Below, in pieces: positions 34,968-43,501 of a DNA stretch of 64,000 nucleotides. A program made the position numbers and the translations under genes. Every line of letters starts with the position of its first letter. Position 1 is the stretch's first letter. Under the pieces are notes generated by a model. The model worked only from the letters and a program-made list of their open reading frames with translations. It did not search any database and was not told where the DNA came from. The DNA lies in contig JAFIGU010000044.1 in assembly GCA_017849555.1 (NCBI GenBank), positions 1 to 64,000 on the forward strand, read 5' to 3'. The DNA comes from Sphingomonas sp. Lineage in GTDB: Bacteria > Pseudomonadota > Alphaproteobacteria > Sphingomonadales > Sphingomonadaceae.

Positions 34968-36290
34968 TCACACAAGGCAAGCCGCGAGCCACAGATAGAG
35001 CGCGACGCTGTCGTCGGTGAAGCGGAAATCGCGGCCGCCGTGCGATTGATCCGCCGCCAGCACCCCGGCTTCGACCGCGCGCGCGATCACCATCGCGCGC
35101 TTCGTGTCGCTCGGGCTGCCGCCGTGGACCATGCCGAAGTTGCGCAGCCCTTCCTGCGCCAGCGGCGCCACCGCCTCGGGGGGCACGTCGGCAAGCAGCA
35201 CCCTGAGGTGCAACTGGCTCGCCGGCCCCATCCGCACCTTCACCTCGCCCAGCGCGCGCGTGATCCCGCTGTGGACGTCGCGCGTCTCGACCTCGGTCGA
35301 ATCGCGATCGAGCGCATCGCTCGCGGCATATTGCGCGACGAGACCCGCGACATAGGGCGAACCCTGCGCCGCGTTGACGACATCGTCGCGCGCCTCGTCG
35401 GTGAAGGTCAGATCGCTGGCGCCCTCGCCCATATGGATCAGCTCGCGCACCTCGTCGTCGGCCATCCCGGTCACCGGGATCCCCGCCACGTTGCGGCGGA
35501 TCGAGGGGATATGCTCGAGCAGTTCGTTGAGGTTGCCGGCGACCCCGGCGATCACGATCTGCACCGGGATCGACTGATCCGACAGATTCTTGATCAGCTC
35601 GGCGATCGAGCGCTTGAAATCGATCGACTGCACGCGATCGAATTCGTCGAGCATGATCAGCACCCGCGTGCCCGAAAGCCGCGCGAGGCTTTCGCTGATC
35701 CGCACCGGGGTCAGCGTCTGTTCGGGCAGCAGATCGGCGAGCGTGCCGCCGCGTTCCGCCTCCTCGGACGTGGGATCGAAATCGGCGTGGTAGAGCAGCG
35801 GGATATCCGCGGTGATCGCGCGGAAGATCGGATCGAATTCGGATGTCTCGCTGCACGAGGTGTAGCGCACGATATAACGCGCCTCGCGCGCCAGCCGCGA
35901 AAAGACGTGCAGCATCGAGGTCTTGCCCATGCCGCGATCGCCGAAGATCACCGCGTGGAGATTCTGTTCCTCCACCGCGCGGATCAGCGAGACCAACGTC
36001 TCCTTGCGCCCGGCGAAGCGCCGCTCGTCGCGCACCGGCTGCGACGGGGTAAAGGCGCGCTGCAGCTTCTGCCGGCGCTGATCGAGCTGGCGATCGCTGC
36101 GCGCGGGGCGGCTGGCATCGGCGGCGCTGCTGCGGAAACGCGGCAGCGGCGCGGCGTGCGCATCTTCAGGCAGCTCGGACGCCCGCCGAATCAGCGGGCC
36201 GGCGTGCGCCGGCACGACGAGCGCCACGCGCTCGGGCGGTGGGGCCGGCCGGCGGCCGAGCAGGAAATTCACGATGCGGGTCCAGATCAT
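34968..36290 (-). CDS. ORC/Cdc6-like AAA ATPase of the EPS locus
   Basis: A 440-residue cytoplasmic ATPase. After a Pro/Arg-rich N-terminal region (about residues 10-90) comes RFAGRKETLVSLIRAV, then Walker A FGDRGMGKTS (about 120-129), Walker B LIMLDEFDRV, a sensor-like region IQIVIAGVAGNL and the helical segment GMADDEVRELI, an arrangement like ORC/Cdc6 or STAND ATPases. The C-terminal 100 residues look winged-helix-like. ATG 36290 is chosen over a GTG at 36332. Its position between a glycosyltransferase and the exosortase accessory gene suggests a regulatory or assembly role. No such role is established. Confidence 0.75.
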   Translation of the reverse strand: MIWTRIVNFLLGRRPAPPPERVALVVPAHAGPLIRRASELPEDAHAAPLPRFRSSAADASRPARSDRQLDQRRQKLQRAFTPSQPVRDERRFAGRKETLVSLIRAVEEQNLHAVIFGDRGMGKTSMLHVFSRLAREARYIVRYTSCSETSEFDPIFRAITADIPLLYHADFDPTSEEAERGGTLADLLPEQTLTPVRISESLARLSGTRVLIMLDEFDRVQSIDFKRSIAELIKNLSDQSIPVQIVIAGVAGNLNELLEHIPSIRRNVAGIPVTGMADDEVRELIHMGEGASDLTFTDEARDDVVNAAQGSPYVAGLVAQYAASDALDRDSTEVETRDVHSGITRALGEVKVRMGPASQLHLRVLLADVPPEAVAPLAQEGLRNFGMVHGGSPSDTKRAMVIARAVEAGVLAADQSHGGRDFRFTDDSVALYLWLAACLV

Positions 36291-36372
36291 AACGCGTCCT
36301 GGATTGGCTGAGACGGGGCTGCGGCCAAGCACGCCGCGTACGAAAAAGGCGCGACGCGCCCGGCGGATCCGA

Positions 36373-36612
36373 TCAGAAGCTGATCTTCGGCCGAAGGACG
36401 TAATAAATATAGGCGATCACCGCGACCAGCCCGGCGATCGCGACCACGACATATCCTTCGTTGCCGAGATAATTGACCACCGCGCAGCCGATCGCCGGCG
36501 GCGCATATTGCCACAATTTGTCGACCGGATTTTCCGCCGCCGACCGCTGCAGCAGCAGGACGACCAGGCCGGTGAAGACCATGAGCGTCAGCCAATCGAA
36601 CGGGGTTTCCAT
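36373..36612 (-). CDS. XrtV sorting system accessory protein
   Basis: A 79-residue protein with three predicted membrane helices (about residues 6-22, 35-50 and 53-71), beginning METPFDWLTLMVFTGLVVLL, with LWQYAPPAIGCAVVNYLGNEGY in the middle and the tail YYVLRPKISF. This pattern matches the small protein found beside exosortase V in sphingomonads. It probably sits in the inner membrane with the exosortase. The gene is about 9 kb from the exosortase gene. It is upstream of the AAA ATPase gene on the same strand, with a gap of 82 bases. The call is from memory of the family. Confidence 0.75.
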   Translation of the reverse strand: METPFDWLTLMVFTGLVVLLLQRSAAENPVDKLWQYAPPAIGCAVVNYLGNEGYVVVAIAGLVAVIAYIYYVLRPKISF

Positions 36613-36796
36613 CTAGCACCTCTGGATTCACGAAACGGCAATCAGCATTGGGACACCCGTCCAGCGTGTTGCAGCAAATTCAACACGCCTTAGCCCCGGG
36701 AGAGGAAATGGCTCGTTAACGGCGTCAACGCAAGTCGCAGCACTGCGTGCCTGTTTTCCTGGCCCTTTATACCACTATTCTTTCCGTCATTCCGGA

Positions 36797-37825
36797 TCAT
36801 CGCGCCTTGCGCGCGGCGAGCCTGGCCGCTTCGCCGTCGAGAAAAGCGATCAATTCGGATGGATCTGTCGTCGCCGCGACCGGCTGGCGCGCCCGCGCGC
36901 GCGCCAGCGCCGGGCCGAGCGGCTCGTCCGCGCCGACCACCTCGATCAGCCCGCGCTCGGCGAAGGCGGCGGTGATTTCGGCCTGATGATCGTCATAATG
37001 CTCGCCCAGCGCGAACAGCCGCGGCACCGCGATCACCCGGCAATGCGCGCGCAACGCGGTGATCAGCGAGCCGGTGCCGCCGTGGCATACGACGATATCG
37101 GCCTGGTCGAGCAATTGCTGCACCTCCTGGAACGGGATCGTCTCGACCGAATCGAGCCCCGCCGGCACATGCCCGCCGACCCCGCGCTGGAGCACGATCC
37201 GCTCGGGGATCTCCCCCGCCGCCTGCGCCTCCTCCACCAGCCGCACCAGCCGCTCGAACGGCAAGGTGGCGCCGACCGTCGCGAACAGCAGCGGCGCCTT
37301 TGCCGGCGGCGGCGTATCGAGCGACCGGAACGGATCGAACACCAAAGCGCCGCGCCATTGCCGCCCGCTTTCCGCCGATTGCGCGATGCGGACATGCGCC
37401 AGCCAGCCGGCGAGCCGCGCAAAGGCGGACGGGCGGGTGAAGCGTGCGAACGAATCGATCAGGATCACCCGCGCGCCGCGCAGCCGCGCGAACAGCATGA
37501 CGAACAATTGCGATCCGGCGCCGGTGGTGATGAACAGATCGGGCCGGCGCCGCGCAATGATCTGCCACGAGGTGAAGATGCTCCGCCACGCCTCCGCGAT
37601 CATCTGCCACGGCCGCCCCAGCTTGGCCTGGCCAAGCGCGAAATGCGGGACGAAGGCGGTATCCTCCTCGGCGGCGATCGAGCGCCCCAGCGCGGTATCC
37701 TCGGTGACGAAGAAGTGCGGATATTTCTCCCACACCGGCTTCAGGTCGAGGATCTGCCGGACATGGCCGCCGCCCGACGCCGCGAGGCAGATGAGCGGCT
37801 GGCGGGGGGCGTCGGCGTTCGGCAA
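36797..37825 (-). CDS. glycosyltransferase with Alg14/Alg13-like halves (GelK/SpsK-like)
   Basis: A 342-residue protein. The first half (CLAASGGGHVRQILDL, FFVTEDTALGRSIA and ITTGAGSQLFVML) resembles Alg14-type membrane-associated acceptor domains. The second half (LLFATVGATLPFERLV and VCHGGTGSLITAL) resembles the Alg13/MurG-type sugar-nucleotide domain. Sphingan glucuronosyltransferases such as GelK/SpsK show the same two-part layout, so a GlcA- or similar transferase is the best guess. The start is TTG 37825, with GGAGA 7 bases upstream; no ATG is near. It is divergent from the next GT2 gene. Confidence 0.8.
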   Translation of the reverse strand: MPNADAPRQPLICLAASGGGHVRQILDLKPVWEKYPHFFVTEDTALGRSIAAEEDTAFVPHFALGQAKLGRPWQMIAEAWRSIFTSWQIIARRRPDLFITTGAGSQLFVMLFARLRGARVILIDSFARFTRPSAFARLAGWLAHVRIAQSAESGRQWRGALVFDPFRSLDTPPPAKAPLLFATVGATLPFERLVRLVEEAQAAGEIPERIVLQRGVGGHVPAGLDSVETIPFQEVQQLLDQADIVVCHGGTGSLITALRAHCRVIAVPRLFALGEHYDDHQAEITAAFAERGLIEVVGADEPLGPALARARARQPVAATTDPSELIAFLDGEAARLAARKAR

Positions 37826-37982
37826 GGGCAGTCTCCGCTGGCAAGGGAGGCCGTGCTAGCCGAGCATGCGGCGCGAATCGAGCCGTCCCCCGGCGCCGGA
37901 TCACATGGCATGTGCCGGAATGACGCCGGATCGTTTGGAAAACTCCTCGACGCGCGGCGTATCGGGCGGCTAACGCTAAGGC

Positions 37983-38942
37983 ATGAATGCGGCGCAGTCC
38001 CAAGAACCCGCTCGCACCAGCGGCGCTTCGCCCGAAGTGACGGTGATCATCGTCAGCTACAACACCCGCGATCTGACGGTGCGCGCGGTGGAGACATTGC
38101 TGGCCAATGCCGGCGACGTCGCGATGCGGGTGGTGGTGTTCGACAACGCCTCGTCGGACGGCAGCGCCGCCGCGGTCGCCGCCGCCTTCCCCGAGATCGA
38201 GACGATCGCGCACCCGGAAAATATCGGCTTCGCCGCCGCCAACAACCTCGTTGCCGAAACCGTGACGACGCCGTGGCTGTGCCTGCTCAACCCCGATACC
38301 GAGACGCATCCCGGCGCGATCGCCAATCTCCTCGCCTTCGCCAAGGCCAATCCCAAAGCGGGGATCGTCGGCGGCCGCACGGTGTTTCCCGACGGATCGC
38401 TCAACCAGGCGTCTTGCTGGCAGCGCATCACCCCGTGGAGCCTGTTCACCCAGACCAGCGGACTCGCCCGCGCCTTCCCGCGCTCGACCCTGTTCAACCC
38501 GGAGGCGATGGGCGGGTGGCAGCGCGACAGCGTGCGCGAGGTGGATATCGTCGTCGGCTGCTTCCTGCTGACCTCGACCGAACTGTGGCGGCGGCTCGGC
38601 GGGTTCAACCGGCGCTATTTCATGTACGGCGAGGATGCCGATCTGTGCCTGCGCGCGCGCGCATTGGGCTATCGCCCGATGATCACCCCCGATGCCGAGA
38701 TCATGCATCTCGTCGGCGCGTCGACCGCCAAGCGCGCCGACAAGACCGTCGCGGTGATGCGTGCCAAGGCGACGCTGGTGCGCGATCACTGGGCGAAGCC
38801 GCTGGTGCCGCTGGGCGTCGCGCAATTGTGGATGTGGGGGCTCGCCCGCCGGCTGGGCGCGGTCACCACGCGCGAGCCCGAGGCGCGCGCGCGGCTGCTC
38901 CAGATCTGGGGGCAACGACGCGATTGGCTGGCAGGTTATTAA
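37983..38942 (+). CDS. GT2 glycosyltransferase (rhamnosyltransferase-like)
   Basis: A 319-residue cytoplasmic GT2 enzyme. The sequence shows VIIVSYNTRDLTVRAV (about residues 19-34), VFDNASSDGS, NPDTE (the DXD-like metal site) and MYGEDADLCLRARALGY, typical of WbbL-like rhamnosyl- or glucosyltransferases that extend the lipid-linked repeat unit. The C-terminal segment is basic and helical and probably contacts the membrane. ATG 37983 has only a weak ribosome site. It is followed by another glycosyltransferase gene after 139 bases on the same strand. Confidence 0.88.
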   Translation: MNAAQSQEPARTSGASPEVTVIIVSYNTRDLTVRAVETLLANAGDVAMRVVVFDNASSDGSAAAVAAAFPEIETIAHPENIGFAAANNLVAETVTTPWLCLLNPDTETHPGAIANLLAFAKANPKAGIVGGRTVFPDGSLNQASCWQRITPWSLFTQTSGLARAFPRSTLFNPEAMGGWQRDSVREVDIVVGCFLLTSTELWRRLGGFNRRYFMYGEDADLCLRARALGYRPMITPDAEIMHLVGASTAKRADKTVAVMRAKATLVRDHWAKPLVPLGVAQLWMWGLARRLGAVTTREPEARARLLQIWGQRRDWLAGY

Positions 38943-39081
38943 GCGCCTGTTCCGACACGGCCGCGCCGGCCCGCTCCCCCACCCCGCCTCCCATCAGGAT
39001 ACGCTTGCGGGGGGCCGGGCGTGGGAGCGGACCGGTGCCGCGCGAAATGCGCGACGGGAGCATGTCGCCGAGGGGGGCGCG

Positions 39082-40263
39082 ATGCCACTGATCCTGCATC
39101 TCAGCGCGGATTATCCGGATGCGATCCAGCCGGCCAAGACGCGCGTTATCGCCTCGTTGGTGGACGGGACCGCGGGCGATTTCACCCATCGCGTGATCTC
39201 GCTCAACCGCAGCGGCGGCGCGCGCGGCTGGCTGCGCCCCGGCGCGGTAGAGAAGGTTGCCGACGACGGCCGCATCGCAAGCTGGCGCTATGCCGCGCCG
39301 AGCCGCGGGGTCGCACTCGCCACCGCGATGCGGCGGGTCGCCGATACGATCCTCGCCGAGTTGAAGGCACGCGGCGAGCCGGTCGCCGCGATCCACGCGC
39401 ACAAATTAAGCGTCGAGGCGCTCGCCGCGCAGCGGCTGGCGCAGCGGCTGGGGGTGCCGTTCCTCGTCACCTTGCAAGGCAATACCGACCAGAAGATCAT
39501 CACCGCGCGCCCCGATCTCGCGCGGCGTTACCGGCGCATCTGGCACGAAGCGGCGACGGTGATCGCGTTCGCGCCGTGGATCGCGCGCTGGTGCGAGGCG
39601 AGGTTCGGCGCGCGCGCCACCCCGGTCGTCGACCTGCCGTGCATCCCGGCGAGCGAAACGGTGATCGCGCCGCGCGCGACACCGCCGCGCGTCGGCAGCG
39701 CGTTCCACCTGATGCACTGGCGCAACAAGAATGTCGCGACGCTGGCGCACGCCGTCGCCGCGCTGCAGCCGGCGCACCCCGAGGTGGCGCTGGAGGTCGC
39801 CGGCGGGGGCGATGCCGGCAGCGAGGCGGCGGTCGACGCGGCGTTGCGCCCGGCGGGTGCCCAGGCCCGGCGCATCGGCGCGCTCGATCCGGCGTCGCTG
39901 CAGCAATGGATGAACGGCTGCACCGCCTTCGCTTTGCCCTCGCGCCGTGAATCGTTCGGGCTGGTGTTCATCGAGGCGCTGCTCGCGGGATGCCCGATCG
40001 TCTATCCGCGCGGCGCCGCGATCGACGGCGATTTCGACGACTGTCCGTTCGCGCTGGCCGCCGAGGCGCGCGATCCGGCGTCGATCGCGCGCGCGCTCGA
40101 TCTGCTGATCACCGAGAGCGGCCCGCGCAAACAGGCGCTGGCCGAATGGCAGCAAAATGGCGGCACTTTGCCTTTCCGGCGCGACACGATTCTCGCACGT
40201 TACCGCGACACGCTGAACGGCGTGCTTCACGGAATTTACGATTTCGGGACGGAAAGGGCATGA
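39082..40263 (+). CDS. GT4 family glycosyltransferase
   Basis: A 393-residue GT-B fold glycosyltransferase. Residues 1-190 are the acceptor-binding half (LILHLSADYPD, then AIHAHKLSVEALAAQRLA), and residues about 200-380 the nucleotide-sugar half, with the E-x7-E motif in SRRESFGLVFIEALLAG. ATG 39082 is chosen because of a GAGGGGGG site 5-6 bases upstream. Which sugar it adds is unknown. It is the last gene before the EPS export operon, with about 140 bases between them. Confidence 0.87.
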   Translation: MPLILHLSADYPDAIQPAKTRVIASLVDGTAGDFTHRVISLNRSGGARGWLRPGAVEKVADDGRIASWRYAAPSRGVALATAMRRVADTILAELKARGEPVAAIHAHKLSVEALAAQRLAQRLGVPFLVTLQGNTDQKIITARPDLARRYRRIWHEAATVIAFAPWIARWCEARFGARATPVVDLPCIPASETVIAPRATPPRVGSAFHLMHWRNKNVATLAHAVAALQPAHPEVALEVAGGGDAGSEAAVDAALRPAGAQARRIGALDPASLQQWMNGCTAFALPSRRESFGLVFIEALLAGCPIVYPRGAAIDGDFDDCPFALAAEARDPASIARALDLLITESGPRKQALAEWQQNGGTLPFRRDTILARYRDTLNGVLHGIYDFGTERA

Positions 40264-40402
40264 TTTCGGGTGAGCGTCGTCCTAGGATCCCGAAACAAGG
40301 CAAAAACTTCATTAAGCAGTAAGGTTGACGCGCTATCATCAGTGCGGGATTGCGCCTATAAACCGTTGTTCATTCTTATCCTTCAGGGGGGATGCTAAGA
40401 AG

Positions 40403-41296
40403 ATGATGAAGAAAAGCGGCACAATTTCGATCCTTTTCGCCTGTGTCGCGCTCACGGCGTGCGGCAAGGGCGGCAGCGGTGGCGCGGCGCCGACCGGGCA
40501 GGTCGCGGCGACCGTCGACGGCAAGGAGATCACCACTTCCGAGGTCCGGCTCGAGCTCGGGCCGCTCGCGTCCGATCCGCAGGCCAGTGCGCGCGCGCAG
40601 CCGGCGGCGCTGCAGTCGATCGTCAACCGCAAGATCCTCGCCGACGCAGCCGTCGCGCGCGGGCTGGACAAGACCCCGACCGCGGCGATCACGCTGCAGA
40701 AGGCGCGCGACCTGACGCTGATCCAGCTGCTCGAGGAGAATGTCCGCTCGACGCTGCCGAAGGTCTCGCCCGACGAGGCCGCGGCTTATGTGCGCGACAA
40801 TCCGCAGGCCTTCGCCCAGCGCCAGCTGATCTCGGTCGACCAGTTGATCGTCGGCTCGGTCAAGCCGGAGATCGTGCAGCAGATGGGGCCGCTCAAGACG
40901 ATGGACGAGATCATCGCGCTGCTCGACAAGAACAAGGTGCAATATCGCCGCGGCGCCGCGGTGATCGATTCGCTCACCATCCCCCCCGATGCGGCGAAGC
41001 AGATTTCCAACCTGAAGATCGACGACGTGTTCGTTCTGCCGAACGGCAATGCGGTGATGGTCGCGCGAATCCGCGAGCGTCAGGCGCAGCCGATTTCGGG
41101 CGATCAGGCGAACCAGATCGCGAGCCAGATCCTCACCACCCAGCGCACCCAGAACATGGTCCGCGAGCAATTCGGCAAGATCATCAAGGAAGCGCAGTCG
41201 AAGGTGAAGATCAACGAGCAGTTCCAGACGAAGACCGCGCCTGGCGCCCCGGCCGCGCCGGCGGCGAATGCTGCGGTTCCCGCAAAGGAGAAATGA
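40403..41296 (+). CDS. EpsD-like peptidyl-prolyl isomerase lipoprotein
   Basis: A 297-residue exported lipoprotein, with lipobox ALTAC after a short signal. It resembles the EpsD family of SurA/parvulin-like proteins in exosortase-linked EPS operons: VAATVDGKEITTSEVRLEL, then a long helical middle, and a parvulin-like stretch around RQLISVDQLIVGS and VFVLPNGNAVMVARI. The C-terminus is Ala/Pro-rich. ATG 40403 or 40406 are adjacent. It is the first gene of an operon running to 47137, and it probably folds or stabilises outer membrane parts of the EPS machinery. Confidence 0.82.
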   Translation: MMKKSGTISILFACVALTACGKGGSGGAAPTGQVAATVDGKEITTSEVRLELGPLASDPQASARAQPAALQSIVNRKILADAAVARGLDKTPTAAITLQKARDLTLIQLLEENVRSTLPKVSPDEAAAYVRDNPQAFAQRQLISVDQLIVGSVKPEIVQQMGPLKTMDEIIALLDKNKVQYRRGAAVIDSLTIPPDAAKQISNLKIDDVFVLPNGNAVMVARIRERQAQPISGDQANQIASQILTTQRTQNMVREQFGKIIKEAQSKVKINEQFQTKTAPGAPAAPAANAAVPAKEK

Positions 41297-41297
41297 T

Positions 41298-42548
41298 GTG
41301 GCAGGGCGCGTCGACACTCCCCCCGGGCGGTGCGTAGGTTATGGATTGGCGACGGTCGCGGCGATCGCGGTCGTCTGTCCGATGGCGGCGCAGGCGCAGA
41401 GCGCCTATGGCGCGCCGCCCGAGGGAATCCAGGTACAGGCGATCCTCGACGAGGTGCACGACAGCAACGTCGCGCGCTCGGCCGGCACGATCCTGTCGGG
41501 CAAGCGCTCCGACGAGCGCGTCACGCCCACGCTCAACGTGACGGTCAACAAGGCGCTCGGCCGCAATTCGCTGACCCTCAGCGGCTTCGCCGGCTATGAT
41601 TTCTACCGCCGCAACAAGCAGCTGAACCGCGAGCGGCTTGGCCTCAACGCCGATCTCGGGCTGGTCGGCGGGCCGTGCTTCCTGCATCTGCGCCCCGGCT
41701 TCTCGCGCATGCAGAGCGATCTGGGCGACATCATCCCGATCTCGGCCGAGGGTGTCACCGACCGCCGCAGCGTGCGCAACGTCGCCACGACGCAGAGCTA
41801 TGGCGCTGAAGTGCAATGCGGCAGCGCCAGCGGCTTCCGCCCGCTCGCCACGTTCGAGCATACCGCGGGCAACAACAGCGAAGTGCGGCGCCGCATCGCC
41901 AACTACCGCACCAATACCTATGGCGGCGGCCTCGCTTATGGCGATCCGATCTACGGCGAGGCGACGTTGCGCTTCACCCAGACGGATACCTCCTATCCCG
42001 ATCGCCCGGCGATCTTCGGCCCCGCCAATTTCTCGACCAAGCGCATCACCTTCGACTATCAGCGCTCGATCGGCGCGGTGCTGACCGGCTCGGCGGGCAT
42101 CTCTTATGTCATGGTGCGCCCCGACAACGGGGTCGCGACGCGCGATTTCAACGGTTTCGGCTGGCATGCCGAACTGAGCGCGGTGCCGACCCCCGATATG
42201 CATCTGCAGCTGGGCACCTCGCGCGACATCTCGCCGTCGCTCGGCAACGACGCGACCTATCAGATCAACCGCGGCTATAACGCGACCGCCGATTATGCGT
42301 TCAGCGGGCGGCTGCGCGCGAGCCTGACCGGCTCGATCCGGACGGTGCGTTATTTCGGATCGCAGGGGTTGTTCGGGCCGCCGCTGACCGATTCGCGCAA
42401 CCATACGATCAGCCCGTCGCTGTCGTTCCTGCCGACGGACCGCCTGACCTTCACGCTGTACGGCGGCTATCAGGATCGCAAAACCAACAACACGCTTTAT
42501 GATTATCACAGCTATTTCATCGGGCTTCGCACTTCCTTCACACTCTGA
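41298..42548 (+). CDS. EPS outer-membrane beta-barrel protein (EpsL-like)
   Basis: A 416-residue outer-membrane protein with signal peptide (YGLATVAAIAVVCPMAAQAQ). The mature part is a run of amphipathic strands ending in a Phe-Thr-Leu C-terminus (GLRTSFTL), as in beta-barrels. It fits the EpsL-type barrel of PEP-CTERM EPS operons. GTG 41298 is the supported start: AAAGGAG lies 7 bases before it, inside the end of the upstream gene, whose stop is one base away. The ATG at 41268 would overlap EpsD by 29 bases and lacks a ribosome site. Confidence 0.8.
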   Translation: MAGRVDTPPGRCVGYGLATVAAIAVVCPMAAQAQSAYGAPPEGIQVQAILDEVHDSNVARSAGTILSGKRSDERVTPTLNVTVNKALGRNSLTLSGFAGYDFYRRNKQLNRERLGLNADLGLVGGPCFLHLRPGFSRMQSDLGDIIPISAEGVTDRRSVRNVATTQSYGAEVQCGSASGFRPLATFEHTAGNNSEVRRRIANYRTNTYGGGLAYGDPIYGEATLRFTQTDTSYPDRPAIFGPANFSTKRITFDYQRSIGAVLTGSAGISYVMVRPDNGVATRDFNGFGWHAELSAVPTPDMHLQLGTSRDISPSLGNDATYQINRGYNATADYAFSGRLRASLTGSIRTVRYFGSQGLFGPPLTDSRNHTISPSLSFLPTDRLTFTLYGGYQDRKTNNTLYDYHSYFIGLRTSFTL

Positions 42549-42564
42549 GCCGAGTAACGCAATC

Positions 42565-43476
42565 ATGCGCCAGACTCTCTGCCTTCTCCGACGCCTCGCG
42601 CTCCTGCTGATCGCCTCGTTTGCGCTCACGCTCGCGCCAGGCATCGCCACCGCCCAACAGACGCAGATGTCGACCGGGCAAGCACCGCTGTCGACCGCCC
42701 CCGCCGCGCCGCAGGCGGCGCCGGCGCGTCCGGCGGCCGATGCCGCGGGCAAGGACAAGCAGCAGAACAGCCTCGCCGACGGCTATGTCCTCGGCGTCGG
42801 CGACGTGATCGAGGTCTCGGTGCTCGGGCGCGAGGAATTCAAGCCGCGCGTCCAGGTGCAGGTCGACGGCACGATCCAGCTGCCGTACATCAAGTCGGTC
42901 CCGGCCGAGGGCAAGACGGTGCTGCAACTGCGCGAGGAAGTGCGCCACCGGTTGCAGCAGGGCGGTTACTATACCGATCCCGTCGTGAGCGTGATCGTCG
43001 CCAGCTATACCGCGCGCTACGTGACGGTGCTGGGCGAGGTGGGCAATCCCGGGCTGGTCCCGGTCGACCGCGCCTATCGCCTGTCGGAAATCCTCGCCCG
43101 CGTCGGCGGCCTGCGGCCGACCGGATCGGACGACGTGCAGATCCGCCGCGCCGACGGCAAGGAATTCAATTTCGACATGCGCGACATCGCCGGCGGCGGG
43201 CCGGACAAGGACATTTTCGTCGAACCGGGCGACAAGATCTATGTCGCCGCCGCAACGACCTTCTACATCTACGGCCAGGTCGCGCAGCCCGGCTCTTACC
43301 GCATCGACCGCGGGATGACGCTGCGTCAGGCGCTGGCCCGCGCCGGGGGGCTGACCCCGCGCGGTTCCGACAAAAAGGTCAAGCTGTTCCGCGACGGGAA
43401 GGAGATGGGCCGCATGAACCTTTCCGATCCGGTCAAGAACGGCGACACTATCGTCATCGGCGAGCGGTTCTTCTGA
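42565..43476 (+). CDS. polysaccharide export outer membrane protein (Wza/GelD-like)
   Basis: A 303-residue exported protein of the outer membrane polysaccharide export family. After a signal peptide ending near IATAQQ comes an Ala/Pro-rich linker, then the N-terminal export domain DGYVLGVGDVIEVSVLGREE (about residues 73-92) and two SLBB domains (about 155-215 and 235-300, including YIYGQVAQPGSYRIDRG). There is no lipobox. It forms the outer membrane channel for the EPS chain. ATG 42565 is chosen; an upstream in-frame start would remain inside the previous gene. Confidence 0.92.
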   Translation: MRQTLCLLRRLALLLIASFALTLAPGIATAQQTQMSTGQAPLSTAPAAPQAAPARPAADAAGKDKQQNSLADGYVLGVGDVIEVSVLGREEFKPRVQVQVDGTIQLPYIKSVPAEGKTVLQLREEVRHRLQQGGYYTDPVVSVIVASYTARYVTVLGEVGNPGLVPVDRAYRLSEILARVGGLRPTGSDDVQIRRADGKEFNFDMRDIAGGGPDKDIFVEPGDKIYVAAATTFYIYGQVAQPGSYRIDRGMTLRQALARAGGLTPRGSDKKVKLFRDGKEMGRMNLSDPVKNGDTIVIGERFF

Positions 43477-43501
43477 GCCGCCGTCGAGGGAGCATGTTCC
43501 C

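Noticed and set aside
40325..40402. An upstream extension of the EpsD-like gene
   Set aside because: The lipoprotein signal and lipobox begin only at ATG 40403; the upstream codons read poorly and break the signal peptide.
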